Assembly: GCA_026168455.1 (NCBI GenBank)
Contig: CM047425.1
Span: 85,687,580 to 85,751,579 of the forward strand
DNA: 64,000 nucleotides
DNA from: Theocolax elegans
Taxonomy: Eukaryota; Arthropoda; Insecta; Hymenoptera; Cerocephalidae
Reading direction: 5' to 3'
Shown: piece by piece, positions 1 through 12,049 of the stretch
Layout of the letters: each line of letters begins with the position of its first letter
How positions within the stretch are numbered: the first letter of the stretch is position 1
Notes under the pieces: generated by a model
Database searches by the model: none
What the model was told of the DNA's origin: nothing
The model's input: only the letters and a program-made list of their open reading frames with translations
Program-made: the position numbers and the translations under genes

Positions 1-1451
1 TATATTGAATTCTTTTTAGTGCGGGTATATTATACGTTACGTGGATATTATAGTAAACCGAAGGATTAAGTATTTGGAGAAATAAGAAATATATATTTAT
101 ATAGGAGTAAAAGTACTTGTGCTAATATTCGATTTCCGTGTTGGTACTTGACTGTAATATGCTCTGAATCGATAGCAGCACATGCAAAGTGATCATATAT
201 TTCAGAGATAGCAAACGTAAATTCTTGAAATATGGGTACATCGGTATACGCTTAAAAACTAGAAATTGCATATTTGTATTCTGATCCTTGAAATGTAGAG
301 AAATATGCAAAGACTTATGCTTTTTAAACATTAAATTGTTGTTTCAGTAAAATTACGATTATCTGAAGAGTAAACTCATTTTTATATATAAAGTATATCA
401 TATTTATGAAGTAACTTATTATTTTATCACAAATCAAATCAAATTATAATGCCCTAGTTATTTTATTGAAAAAGTAACATGGTGCATAACGCATTATGTA
501 TATTGAAAATGAAGAAAATAATATATGTCATACTTAAAAATACGTTTGAAATATATTTTTGCAACATTTTTTATAACTATAAAATATTATTATTTCTGTA
601 GAGGAAGAATTTATTAAATGTACGTAAAAATGTAGTAATAGAGAATTTATTACTTATTATTTTTTCAATTGAATTTTGTCAGGCAACAAAAGTTATCGAG
701 ATCGAGGTACTTGAAGAAAATGTTATAAATCCTTTGAATATTGTCCCGATGAATGAGCAAGCAATAATACAGTTCATTGCTTTGAAAAGTCTGTAAAAAA
801 TGATCCTGCCGTGTTGTAAGCATTTTCGTCAGTTCTTTGGAAGGATTGCCATCTTTCATCCTGCAACAGTACTGGGAAAGCTAAAGGAAAGCTTGAAAGC
901 ATTGCGCCTGACTTCCTGCACGTAGAAGGTCGACACCGAGCTTTACCAGTGCAGAGAGGAAACGTGGTAATTATCTTCCGAAATTCTTCTCTTTCCCTTC
1001 GAGTAACCAAGCTTTGGGTTTTATTCTGTCCCTACTTCTCGTCATGTCTCTGCACCTCGTGTTTCACCTCGTTTCGTAGGTACAAAAGCCAGCCAGCTTA
1101 CCGCTCCTGTAATCGAGCTTACGCGCCGGCAAATTCTTCATGTTGGGCTTTATGCACATACTTCGCTTATCTCCTTCTCTCTTGAATATAACGGCGGTGA
1201 GAGAGAACTTTTCAGCAATATTGCATGAAAACTCGTATTTATGTGTTAAATTTTAAATTTTGCATTCGAACTACTAGATTTAAATAATATTTATTTCGTT
1301 GCTACTTTAGTAGATACATTTCTTCTAGTTACCCATATTCACTCATCTCTCTATCTAGTATTAAGAAATACTGTAAAGAAGTCAAACTTAGTATTATTGC
1401 GAGCTAAAAAATCAATGTTCCTGTTTGTATTAACCCATTACTGCCGACGCG
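1..1451. other. Intergenic, AT-rich, with a GC-richer patch
   Basis: No gene is recognised. The first 660 bases are very AT-rich. Bases about 830-1190 are GC-richer and have short open frames on both strands, but none resembles a known family or has convincing splice context. The patch could be a conserved non-coding or 5'-flanking element of an unseen gene. Confidence 0.4.
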
Positions 1452-1961
1452 GAAATTTTTGGACACTTGATATTTCCGAAGGGGTTTAAAAAAATGAAAT
1501 CAAAACATGTTTCTATATTAGGTCTTTTTGGCTGTCCTATCGGTTTCTAAGGTCTGTTTGACCTTACGACCCTTTGGAAAGGAGTCTCAGCAGTTTTAAA
1601 GAAGTAATATTTACACTTGAATATTCGCATAATCTTTATGGATATAACTGTAAAAGTGATCTCTCATTAATATTTCAATGCTACTTACTCAAAAAACTAT
1701 GTATACATTTTGGAAGGATGGTAAATAATGGTTGAGGGAGAAATTTTATTACATATTTGTAAATAATATTTTTTTTCGTTGTCCAACAAATTACTATAGT
1801 GTTTTTCAATGGGAAAAACTACCTTTTTGAAACTGCTGAGGATCGTAGGGTCAAACTGACCTCAGAAACTGATAGAGTAGCAAAAATCATCTATAGGAAC
1901 AATGTCTCAATCTCGTCTTTTTTCAAATCCGTTCGGAAATATCGAGTGTCCAAAAATGTGA
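1452..1961. mobile_element. Degraded foldback / TIR element
   Basis: The left arm (from about 1,452, containing tttttggacacttgatattt) is matched in inverted orientation by the right arm ending near 1,961 (aaatatcgagtgtccaaaaa). The similarity continues inward for about 170 bp per arm, including the pair tttgaccttacgaccctttg near 1,558 and gatcgtagggtcaaactgac near 1,842. The arms are roughly three-quarters identical by eye, so the copy is old. The left flank reads TTAACCCATTACTGCC, which recalls the TTAA target and CCC start of piggyBac-like elements, but the right end lacks a matching motif. No coding capacity is seen. Confidence 0.6.
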
Positions 1962-3300
1962 ATATATAATTCATTTCGGTAAATAAAAAATAACTGAACT
2001 TTCGAATAAGTATATGTTCATATAATAGTCTTTCTTATTTGTGTTTACTTATCTATTTTAGATTTCTTAGATTTTAAACTTTGCACTAGTAGAGTATTTT
2101 GAAATAATATCTTTATATTCAGAGGAATAAAGATACACGTTCACGATCCATTTAATAACTTTTCTGTATGTGAAAGAATACCTTAATAATTTTTTTTATC
2201 AAGAAATACGTTACTACCATACCGAAATCTAATTTTAGCAGCTTAGAAGAGTGCGTCTTTCTCCAATAATTTCTTATTCACCAGATAACTAGATAGTAAA
2301 TATGCAAACCTCGAAAAAGCCATAGATGTCAATCTAATTAAGACACGGATCTATTGCGGTTCTGATGCGTATTTATGGGTGAGCGAGCGCGAAAGATACG
2401 GTCATCCGTGTTCAGCTGACTTATAACAGGCTATATTTATGATACTTCTTTCTCTTAAATTTACAAATTAGAGAAACTAAGTCGGGCGTATTGATTTACT
2501 ATTTTTTTAAAAAACTATCTAAAATTTGAGTTAAACCTGGCAACATTCACTAATAATCAAATATAAGAGTTTAATCGATATTTTCGAAGTACAGATATTG
2601 TCGTATACTGTATACCAATTCGACATCTGTACGCTCGAAACATTCTTATGCGTTTGACAATAACGATAAAAATCTTAAAAATAATTCGAAATAATAAAAA
2701 ATTTCTATAATATTTCTACTTTAGATATAGGATCAAAACAAAACTTTATACTTAAAAGTAAATAACGTTATGTCACAAAATCTAAGTAAAAGGAATCGGC
2801 ACGAAAATAATATCCAAATTATTGATATAATCTAAAAAAAACACCTACGTTGTTTGAAGCAAGTATAAGGATCTGCACGGGTGGATTTAAAATAACATCC
2901 AGTTTATATTTAAAAACTGATAAAAGTTACTATTTTCAGGGTATATCACATCTTTTTAAATAAACTTAAGTCACGAGACTTTACACTCAGAAGGTGCAGG
3001 TGTAAATATAAAACATGCTAAATAGTATTCGAAGCGTTTAAAATAAATATATATGTTGTCACATAGCGAGAATTACGCTAACATTAATTCTTGAAGTCGG
3101 CTACAACAATTAAAACTATAAACTATTAACGAACTTATGACAATGAAACTTTTGTAAAACCAAGTATGTATCCTTATATCACGTTCTATCTGACTCGCGT
3201 AAACACTGTAACAAATTTTAATTCTGACCGAAAACTCGGGGTAAAAAAGGTATAAACGACAGGAACGAGAAGCAAAGGAAAATTCGGTAAGACCATCGGA
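1962..3300. other. Intergenic, AT-rich, nothing recognised
   Basis: No open frame of note, RNA gene or repeat structure was recognised here. Confidence 0.4.
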
Positions 3301-3620
3301 TTATGCAAGCGTTACCGAAATATTCGCGGCTAGTAAGCCCAATGAAAATTCAATTGGGCGTTCACGAGTCTCTTTCTCGCTGTCTCTTTTGTTAGCGAGT
3401 TTTCGCGATCCCGATCAGTTGTACCAGCCAGAAACTGGTTAACTCTCTGTCGACTGGCACGAGGCCAGGATAAGCCAAGCGTAAAGCAAGAAAATGCGTA
3501 TATAGGGGAGTAATATGGGAGAGATAAGGCGACCGTCTAGAGATTTTTCAGTGGGAGAAGGAACGGAAATTCGTTGGTGCGTGAAGGGGACGAAATGCAA
3601 GCTAGTACGATTTCCTTCAG
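3290..3620. promoter_or_regulatory. GC-richer island, possible promoter or regulatory patch
   Basis: About 330 bp are markedly less AT-rich than both flanks. They include a 7-bp inverted repeat, gcccaat...attgggc (3,338-3,360), and several short palindromes. A small open frame starts at 3,515 but runs straight into low-complexity T-rich sequence and looks non-coding. The call rests only on composition. Confidence 0.2.
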
Positions 3621-4990
3621 ACTCTTCTTTTTACTCTATCTATAAGCTTTACCTTTTGCTCACTTTTTATTCACATATTTTCCTTCTTCGTGTCTCTGGA
3701 TTATATATTTTTTTGGAGGTCAATTTTTAAAATTACTTTTATAAATGTAAGCATCTGATGTGTTTCTTTAATATATTTTCTGTAATTATTTATTTTGAAA
3801 ATAAGAACTATACTAATGGTGAATCTAGGTTTAAAGTTACAAAATTATTAGTAGAAGTTTTTAACGGTTAATAATACTTTAATCTCATTTATATGTACAA
3901 AATTATTTACTAAAATTCTATAACAAACGATAACGATAGAAAAATCTATGTACTTGTTATTATTTTTTGTAATAATACAAAAGAACTTAAAAAAGAAAAT
4001 TGTACCAAAAGAGTTAGCTTATTTCCTTGCATGTTGATATATTAATAAAAAGTTATTTACATACAATGTAGAAATAACATATAAAGAAAATTGATTATTT
4101 TTAACCAGGTTTTATATGCATACTGCTTAACGTTATATTCTGATTCTTTATAAATTACTATCAATAATACTCTGTATATTTTTATACAAAATTACACAAA
4201 TTTTGCAAATAAAATATTTGTGAATTTAAATGTGTATCGAAACGTACCTCATATATGTACGATATTATGTCAAAATAGTCGTTCAAACATTTTACAACTA
4301 AGAAACTGATAAATCAGCTAGTTTTTAAAAATAGTGTCAAGAAAATAAATTAAAAAGATGAAAGATAAAGGGACAAGATAAAAATTTAAGTAATAAAATG
4401 AAAAGAAAAATTACTACGACTAAAAGACTATTAAAAGAAGAATAAGTAAACTCGAGTTTTAAAGTTCGATATCTTTTTGTGAAATGCTTCTTTACTTTTT
4501 TTGAAGTATATATACATACATATATATGTATACATTCGTGAAATGACTTTCAGTAAAAATATTTTTCAGTCTTGTTGTTTTATTTGTAAAGTTGTTTTAC
4601 GGGAAATGATAAAAAATAAATAAAATCTTGGTTCAAAATGTTCGCTATTATATATACATATATGTATATTTATGTACATATATTCATGTATTTATAACAT
4701 GCATAAAGTAATAAAGAAATGTATAAAATTATCTAAACTATTAATGAAAATAAAAAATAGTTTCTATTAATCGAGATTAGTTTTATATTTTATACGGTGT
4801 TCTAATTAACTAAAAACTAATTTACCCGAAATTGTGATTAAATGATAAAAGAAAAGTGTAAATTTTGCTTGTAACAAAATATAGAGGTAGTATAACTTTT
4901 ATCTGTAATAAAAGTTTCTTATTCCAAAACAAGCTCACAAAGTTAAAACGAGTGATTGCATAAACGAAGCAAATAGGGAGGTAGATTCAA
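3621..4990. other. Intergenic, very AT-rich, nothing recognised
   Basis: Simple TA-rich stretches occur around 4,500-4,540 and 4,650-4,690. No coding or RNA feature is recognised. Confidence 0.4.
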
Positions 4991-5007
4991 TTAAACGATT
5001 CAATAAA

Positions 5008-5320
5008 GATGAATTTTCATAAAGCTCATGGAACAGTAAAACCGCAAAATCGATTTTCTGAAAAAGATTCAGCATCCCCTTCAAAGACGCAGGCAAGCAA
5101 AGAGAAACCAAAGACAAACAAGGTGAATACCTCTTCAGATTCCCTGAAGTGAAAATTCACTCCAATTAGAGTGCAAACATCGTCACCCCAGTTCTTGCAA
5201 AAAAGAAAATCCATCCCCTCCATTTCACTAAAAGAATATACACGGATGCGGGTATCTCAGATGTTGTCCGAGCTGTAGAAGATGCCTCCTCCATATACAC
5301 AAGAAAAAAATTGTGAAAGA
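5008..5320 (+). pseudogene. Possible degraded coding fragment, family unknown
   Basis: Starting at the ATG at 5,008, one + strand frame stays open for 47 codons, stops at 5,149, and then continues with only one more stop (near 5,274) through about 100 codons in all. The predicted peptide is hydrophilic, rich in Ser, Lys and Pro, and the local base composition is clearly less AT-rich than its flanks. That pattern fits a decayed coding segment or a gag-like fragment. I recognise no family and see no splice sites. The open frames on the opposite strand here are taken to be shadows. Confidence 0.2.
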
Positions 5321-5618
5321 CCCCCGTAACCATTATGAAGTGGGACAACCTTAGTTGTATAGGTTCATGATACCAATAGTAATAATTACTGAGTCAAGGA
5401 AGTGCTCAAGTTATCACAGTAAGTAATGTGATCAATATCCATATGCATTGCACAAGTAATTTTTTTAAATCCATTATTTTGTAACCAAAAGAGTTTTCTA
5501 TGCATTTAGAATATTTTACTCTATTCATAAAAATAATCAGGAGTAATTAGTTAAATTATTGGTGTAAACTTTTAATCTTTGAGAGGTAGTGCGAAAGAGT
5601 AGAGTAAAACAGAAACAT

Positions 5619-6101
5619 TACACTGAGAAAAATAATTATTTGCTTCAAAGAAATGGTGTATTTGCCATTGTTTTAAAATCTTTACTTTATTGCGGCAATT
5701 CTCAATGTCTTATTAAGAAATATTCCTTAATAAAAAAGCAATCAAATGAAACCTAATATTCTTTACTAATAAATATAAATTTCAAACTAATTTATAAAGT
5801 TAAGATCATTAATGCATAAAATTTACTATGAAGTTTAAAAAGTCGTCAAATCCCTCTAGCGGTGCGCGTGAAAAAATTATCCTTACGATGCATTATATTA
5901 ATAATAATATTTCATTTATTACGTATTAATAAAAGAACGTCTTGATTAAGACAAAATTACAGAAGCGTTTTTGACCAAAAATTCAAGTCACTGGATTCTT
6001 AGTAGTTAAGACATGTGCGCCTTTCGCCGTATTCTAATCCACATTTCTTTATAACAATTAAGAAATATTCTTTGACTCAAAGAATCTTTCTTCTCAGTGT
6101 A
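5619..6101. mobile_element. MITE-like element with TACACTGAGAA termini
   Basis: The left end (5,619) starts TACACTGAGAA and the right end (6,101) finishes with the inverse, TTCTCAGTGTA. Weaker inverted similarity continues for about 35 bp (tttgcttcaaagaaat against tttgagtcaaagaatatt). The 483-bp body has no coding capacity. A TA at each outer edge is compatible with a TA target-site duplication, but the superfamily cannot be assigned. Confidence 0.6.
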
Positions 6102-6334
6102 CGATACACGACAATAACCGTTTAGAATAATAAAACATAAATAAATTGAAAAAAAACTAAAACTATATACAACAAATTTTATTTTGTTCGCGCGACTTTA
6201 GAAAGTATAAGAAGGTTCGAGGGTGCGATAAGATGCGTCGACTAATTTAAGCCGTGTGCATAGTGCACCGTAGTCTAGGGGCAACTGCACAACCCGTGTT
6301 ATTTCGAGGTCCCCGATTCTACCTTAGTGTTTTC

Positions 6335-6885
6335 GAAGTATTTGGAAAAAAAGCTATCGCATTTTAAAGTATTTTTGAACAAACAAGATTCATACCAATT
6401 TTCACTAAAATGCGTTGCAAAGTCGCTAAATTATTCAAAGTTTAAAAATACGCGAATTGGCATTAATCTTAACGTAACAAGGCTTAAAATAAAGATTAAA
6501 TACATAGTTTAAGTTTACAAAGGCTCAAAATTCTTTTTGCAATAGTTTAAATACTTTTTAAGCATTGCAATAAGTAGTATTTGCACGTGCGTTGTTTCGG
6601 ATAGCCGTCGCGCGCGCAAAAATAGTATTTTTTACAATCGTTAAAAAGTATTTAAACTATTGCAAAAAGAGCCTTTGTAAACTTCAAATACATATTAATC
6701 TTTAATTTAAGCCCAATTACGTTACGATTAGTCCACTACACATCGAGTTCATACATCGTCAAAATTGTCAAAATTTGCGTTTTTTTAAAATTTGACAAAT
6801 TTTTAGGCTTTACAGCGCATTCTAGCGAAAAATTGGTAAAAATCTTGTTTGTTCAAAACGACTTAAAGAATACGATAGAATATTT
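6335..6885. mobile_element. Long-armed foldback element
   Basis: An imperfect palindrome of about 550 bp centred near 6,610. The strongest arm block is caatagtttaaatacttttt (6,541-6,560) against its inverse aaaaagtatttaaactattg (6,643-6,662), flanked by caaaggctc / gagcctttg. The outermost arms carry gaacaaacaagatt (6,377) against aatcttgtttgttc (6,841-6,854). There is no coding capacity. The loop is GC-richer and includes a cgcgcgcgc run near 6,609. Confidence 0.7.
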
Positions 6886-7029
6886 TTCTTCGCAAAAAAC
6901 CCACTCTAGCAAATTGTTTATGAAAATTATTAATAACGATTAAAGGCACCATTTTCAAACATTCTGTCCAAAAAAGCAGCAGGTCAAAATACTTTGGAAA
7001 CGGGTTGTATTGGTAGCCTCAAGACTATC

Positions 7030-7116
7030 GCGAACGTTAACTCGATGGTTAGAGTACGAGATTCGTAATCCAAGGTCCGTGTCTTCGAATCCCGGGACAG
7101 TCGTCGTCTTTTTTGC
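7030..7116 (+). pseudogene. tRNA-derived relic (tRNA pseudogene or SINE head)
   Basis: The sequence has a Pol III A-box-like stretch (taactcgatggttagagta, 7,038-7,056), an anticodon-loop-like ttcgtaa with CGT in the anticodon position, and a near-canonical B box (tcttcgaatccc, 7,082-7,093), followed by T-runs that could terminate Pol III. The acceptor and anticodon stems do not pair properly, so a working tRNA is unlikely. A tRNA-headed SINE or a decayed tRNA-Thr(CGT)-like copy fits better. Confidence 0.4.
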
Positions 7117-7119
7117 TCC

Positions 7120-9300
7120 TTCTTTTTTCATACGTTACAATTTCAACAATAAAGATTCATAGCTATTATTAAATTTTGTACATTGTAACATGTACATTCT
7201 TTATGGTAATGCTTTATAAACATTTATAAAGACTACTTACTTTGAATTCCTTTAAATATTGAATTAAATATTTTTATTATAACTAATAATAATAACGAAA
7301 TAAGATAATAAATAATTAAAAAATTGAAGTACTAGGATAATATTTATCATTTTAAGAAACTTTTTATTATTTCATTTGTTCAAGATTAGTTAAATATATA
7401 GTGGGTTTACCTTAAAAAAAGTCAATACGCCTGTTATTTATTATTAAATATAATCTACATATATTTGTTTAATAGATGTAGAATTTTGTTTTAAGAATTT
7501 ATTAAAGTTTATTTTTAATATCTATAAGATTAAATGTGTAATAAACATTTAAAAGTATGTTTGTGCTTGTATCATTTCATGATTCAACATGGAATTAATA
7601 TAATTATAAAAATGTATTAATCTATCAACTTATATATATACTTGTAGTAATATACTAGCAAAACTACCAAGCAAAGTGAATATCATCACAGTTTTATTAA
7701 TTAATGCATACTTTCTGTGGTAAATATTTTTCAATCAATGTTCAAATGATCACAAGTTACAATATTCAATGAACACAAAATTAATTAATATAAATAAATA
7801 AATAACATAAATAAATTAAAGTCTAGAGTTTTTCGTTAATCAATTCTTATGAATGATTTAATCGTTAATTCGCTGTACGTAATCCTGTCAGAAATCTTAT
7901 TTACAATATAATTATCGAAAATTATAAATATATTTAATAAAAAAATTATAAAGATATATTCTGTAATCATTAAAAAGTAAAATTTCCTTTTCGGTGTTTC
8001 TACAAAACTCACTAAAATGGTATAGTAAAATTTTGTGAATTTTATTATAATTATTGGTCCATTTATCACTTAAGTTTTTTTAAAGAATACAATAATTATT
8101 ACTTAGACTAGTCGCCCTATGATTAAACAAATGAATTTTTTTGTCGAGGCCAAAACGTATATTTTTTTGAACTCTCGTTTATGAAGATAATTCAGTTCGG
8201 CAACATATACATAAATATATGTATAATTAATCGTTAGTAACATGCCACGCTTAGAAATACAAACTCTGCATTTAGCGAGTGTGATATAGTTCAGTTATCT
8301 CGAAACTTAATATTATTTATTTAGTCACACGCTTTGTATGTAAAAAAATTAATGTGGTTTACGTATTTAAACATAATATAAATCGCACTCTTTTCAATTT
8401 TAATATTGTCTTACTATTTATTTTATTGTGGATAAGCGTTGGTTGATAAAACTGAAAATAAGTAAATTTAATATTTACGGTGTTTCGTTTTCACATTTTT
8501 ACACGATATATAAATACAAAAATAATAAATGAATGTTTCAGTAATCTAATAATTAATCCAAGTAATTATTATTTCGAATTCGTATACAGAATCAAGTGTG
8601 ATTAATAATCTTTTATCAATATTTACTATTATACTATTCAGTTATGTTTAGTAACCGTCAATTTCAGAGAGTAATTATATTGACGGAAAATAGGAGGTGT
8701 TCACAATCTGTTTCTGAATCAAATTATAAAAAGTTAAAAAATCTCAACTTGAATAAATTGGTAGATACAGTAAATATTTTTTAAGAAGGTGAAAGTTGAA
8801 AGCATTGAACTACATTAAATTATCATTTGCAAGGGAAGTTCACGTTCATACCTAATTATAAATGTTAACATATATATATATAAACGTATTTCTTAAATGT
8901 TATACATTTTATTTATTCGTTCAAGGGATACCTACTTATAGAGAGAAAAATCGCCAGGTAAGCTTTTGTGGAAAAAGCTGAATAGACAATAATACGCGTC
9001 TCCGTGTTGATAGAGGAAATATAGCAAATATTTACGCGTATGCACGTAAAATAGATGATTGTTTACGTTTTTTTGAAACGCCGATAATGAAATGAAACCT
9101 CAAGCGAATCTCGTAGAACCTGCGTGGAGAGCTCGGTAGAGACGCAGATGATCGTTAATTAAAAGCTCACGAGATGTAAGTCGCGAAATAAAACAATGGT
9201 AAAAAAAACTGAGAAATCAAGGGTAAATGCGAGTAAAAGGCTCGAAAAGTAAAAAATAAAGGATGAAGTGAAAAAGATACGCGAGAATATAAAAGAGAAA
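7120..9300. other. Intergenic, very AT-rich, nothing recognised
   Basis: No gene, RNA or clear repeat is seen. Short reading frames here are AT-rich and typical of chance. Confidence 0.4.
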
Positions 9301-9319
9301 GGTATGCATAGTTCATCGC

Positions 9320-9960
9320 AATCGTAATTCCAGCAACGCCCCTAAGTATTTGCAGTCCCGGATGGTGGTGCACTCGATCCCGCACTCGTTGACGCGTGCA
9401 CATCGTGCAAGGGAGCCTGCGGAACTCCCCTGTATACGTATATACAGAGGGACACGCACACACGGACCGAGTGTGGACGAGGCTTAAGGGGCGCACGGCA
9501 CGGCGCACCGCGTGCGGATCAATACGCCGACCCCCCTCCTCCTCGGCACGTGGATCTCTCCTTCTCGCCCTCGCAGCTTCCTTCGAACCCCAACGCGAGA
9601 TGAGCGCGAGCGGTCTCCCTCGCACCGAGAGCGCCACCCTCGATATACGCGAGACCGTGGAGCAGGAGCCGCCAAGCGCGGATGCTGGATGCTAGTAACG
9701 CGGTTGCCGCCGCCGTATCCTCCTCGATCTCGTGTTCGCGAGGTTCGATCGTACTATTTATTACATTTTTATACAGGTACACCTACACACTCGCACGCAC
9801 ACACACACACACACACGCCTCGACCACGGGCTTTCTTCTGCTTCTCGAACTTCTTGGGCGGAGTGCCGAGCTTACCCTTTCGTCCAAATTTTATCTCCTT
9901 TCATTCTTCCACGAGGTTCGTTACCAAGTAATTCCTGCACTCGTGTTCGTCTCGCTTGTA
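9320..9960. promoter_or_regulatory. GC/CpG-rich island, probable promoter or 5' exon region
   Basis: About 640 bp of strongly GC- and CpG-rich sequence sits in an otherwise AT-rich region. Several frames are open at once on both strands (up to 156 codons on the - strand, 139 on the +), as expected when stop codons are rare because of composition. The predicted peptides are Arg-rich and resemble no family. A (CA)n run lies at about 9,797-9,817. The simplest reading is a transcription-start or 5'UTR region of a gene whose coding part is elsewhere; the strand is undetermined. Confidence 0.35.
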
Positions 9961-11580
9961 TACAACTTTTACGCTTCGGTTCTCTCGGACAGTTAATATC
10001 TTTCATTTCATGTTCTTAGTGTCTTAATTGTGTTATACATCTGTTTAATTTTGTTGTACACTCGTTTTGCCAACCTGTATCATTATTAATATAATTTTCT
10101 TCTTAAACGTTTATATTCATTTTATTATCTAATACGGATTTAATATGCGTAAACAATGTGTTGTTTAGTATTTGTGCTTATCATTTTATGCTTTTTCGTT
10201 TAAACAAGTATTTGCTTATGTACAAGCGAATTGTAAAACTTTAGCTCGTAAATCGTTATATTACAAGAAAACCTTCTTATTAAATTATAAAACCAATATC
10301 CTCTCCGGTGTTACTCAAATCTGGTCACGTTTCGTTGTCTCCAAAAGGTGAAATTAATAATTTACCAAATGTGAAATGGTATATATAACGTGATAGCATT
10401 TTATGCTCGTTAAAAATTAAAAAAAATAATATTATTTAATTCGTATTTAATTTTAAAAGCTAAATTTCGCTGGAAAAGTAACGAAGAAAATTAACGATCC
10501 TTACTTCGCGCATCACCCTCGACTTATATACTTTTTATGATCTTTTACCGCGATGTAACTCATTAAAAAAAATTATACAGGTTTTCAATTTATTTACGTA
10601 CAACTTCATTTATATTTATAACAACTTAAATTTGTATTAATATATAAAATGCAGATAAAAATTAAATTAAATTTTAACATTGATTGTGTTATGTACTATT
10701 TACGAAGAACTTTTTATTTTATATACAAACTTTTATTTCATTCTCCTCGAGTAACTTATTTTTTTTAATTTCTAAAATTTTATTATTTTACGTATCAACA
10801 TATGAATACAGTAAACGCTATCGATATTTAAATATAATAATACGAATATAGTAAATACATTTTTTTTATTTCGTGATAAAAACGGTCAATAAAAAAAATT
10901 TAAAAATAAATGTTGAAAGACAATAATGATTCGTAGAAATGAAATAATTATTCACTAATTTCTCAAAAATAAATTTAATGTTCAGTTTTCAAATATTATG
11001 TTAAATATAATTTTAGAAAAATTTAAAACAATAAATATTCCAGTGTGGTATAAAGTAATACGAAAATTAAATAAATCGCAAATTTATTTTTATATCTCAT
11101 GCGTCACAATTTTTTATTGATTGACTCGAAAGTATTTTCATTAATATATCTGAACTAATTTCTTCGGTGAGATAATTATTCGTTTTTTTAACACCTTTGA
11201 AAGAATTATTTCGAACGTATCCAATTACACGTTTACACGAGTACATACATACGGTAAATAAAACAGATCGCGTTTTTCATAAATGAAAAAATTTATTTAA
11301 ATTTATTTGTTGTTTTCAAATGTTATAATTAACAATATATTTTTGTTCAAAATTTTAATTTAGTTTAAATTAAGCATCTTTTAAACAAATTTACTCTTAA
11401 TATTACTACTTATTACGCGAATTCGTGAATTTTCACTTCTTGTTGCTAGGGTTACGTGTATACGAATATATATTGATGGTTGATAAATACATCATTTCTA
11501 CAATTAATTTCGATATCATTCTTTAAAATCTGATTAAAATTAAAAATTCTCTAAAGCAGTTAAAAAAAATTTGACAAAGA
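9961..11580. other. Intergenic, very AT-rich, nothing recognised
   Basis: No coding, RNA or repeat feature is supported. Confidence 0.4.
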
Positions 11581-11598
11581 GGAAGCTCGATATCGATC

Positions 11599-12007
11599 AG
11601 TCAGATAAGCATGAATCTCACGTTCGAAACGGGTGAATACGCCCCGATTAATCTGTCCCTCCGCCAGAGAAGTTCGTAACCCCCAAACAAAACCCAGAGT
11701 CCTTCTTCTAGTAATTTCCATAATTCAATCACATTCGTCTTCGCGTAGGTCATCTCTCTGTTTACACATCTTGGCAAGGTCCGTATATATATTTATATAC
11801 GAAAGGAAAAAAAAGGTGTCGACTGAGCGGATAGAAGGATATCGAGCGGGCGCACGCGGAACTCGGGGATGAAAATAGAATCGTCCTGAATAGAGGAAAA
11901 GACGGCGACGAGGGATGTTACGCTGAATTGAGAGATCCGAGGATCAATTCGCGTGGAACGGTGAGGAGTCGAAGGAGGATGAGGTGAAGCACGGAAATAA
12001 CGCTTCA
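11599..12007 (+). other. Candidate non-coding first exon (5'UTR) with strong splice donor
   Basis: A GC-rich, purine-rich stretch of about 400 bp begins near an arthropod initiator-like TCAGTC (11,597-11,602, A at 11,599) and ends at a textbook donor, gcttcag|gtgagt, at 12,007/12,008, after which composition returns to AT-rich. Short frames inside are not convincingly coding. The layout is that of a first, untranslated exon of a + strand gene. It may feed the transporter gene, whose first coding exon has an upstream acceptor 38 kb downstream, or an unrelated gene. Both the transcription start and the link are inference. Confidence 0.35.
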
Positions 12008-12049
12008 GGTGAGTGCTCCGCTAACTTCGGATGATGAGGCTCTCGTATA

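Noticed and set aside
7030..7116. Functional tRNA-Thr
   Set aside because: Anticodon-loop and B-box-like sequences are present, but the acceptor and anticodon stems do not pair.
9167..9931. Long overlapping open frames (156, 139, 104, 99 and 95 codons) on both strands
   Set aside because: They overlap in several frames of a CpG-rich island, give Arg-rich or low-complexity peptides, and match no family; stop-poor composition explains them.
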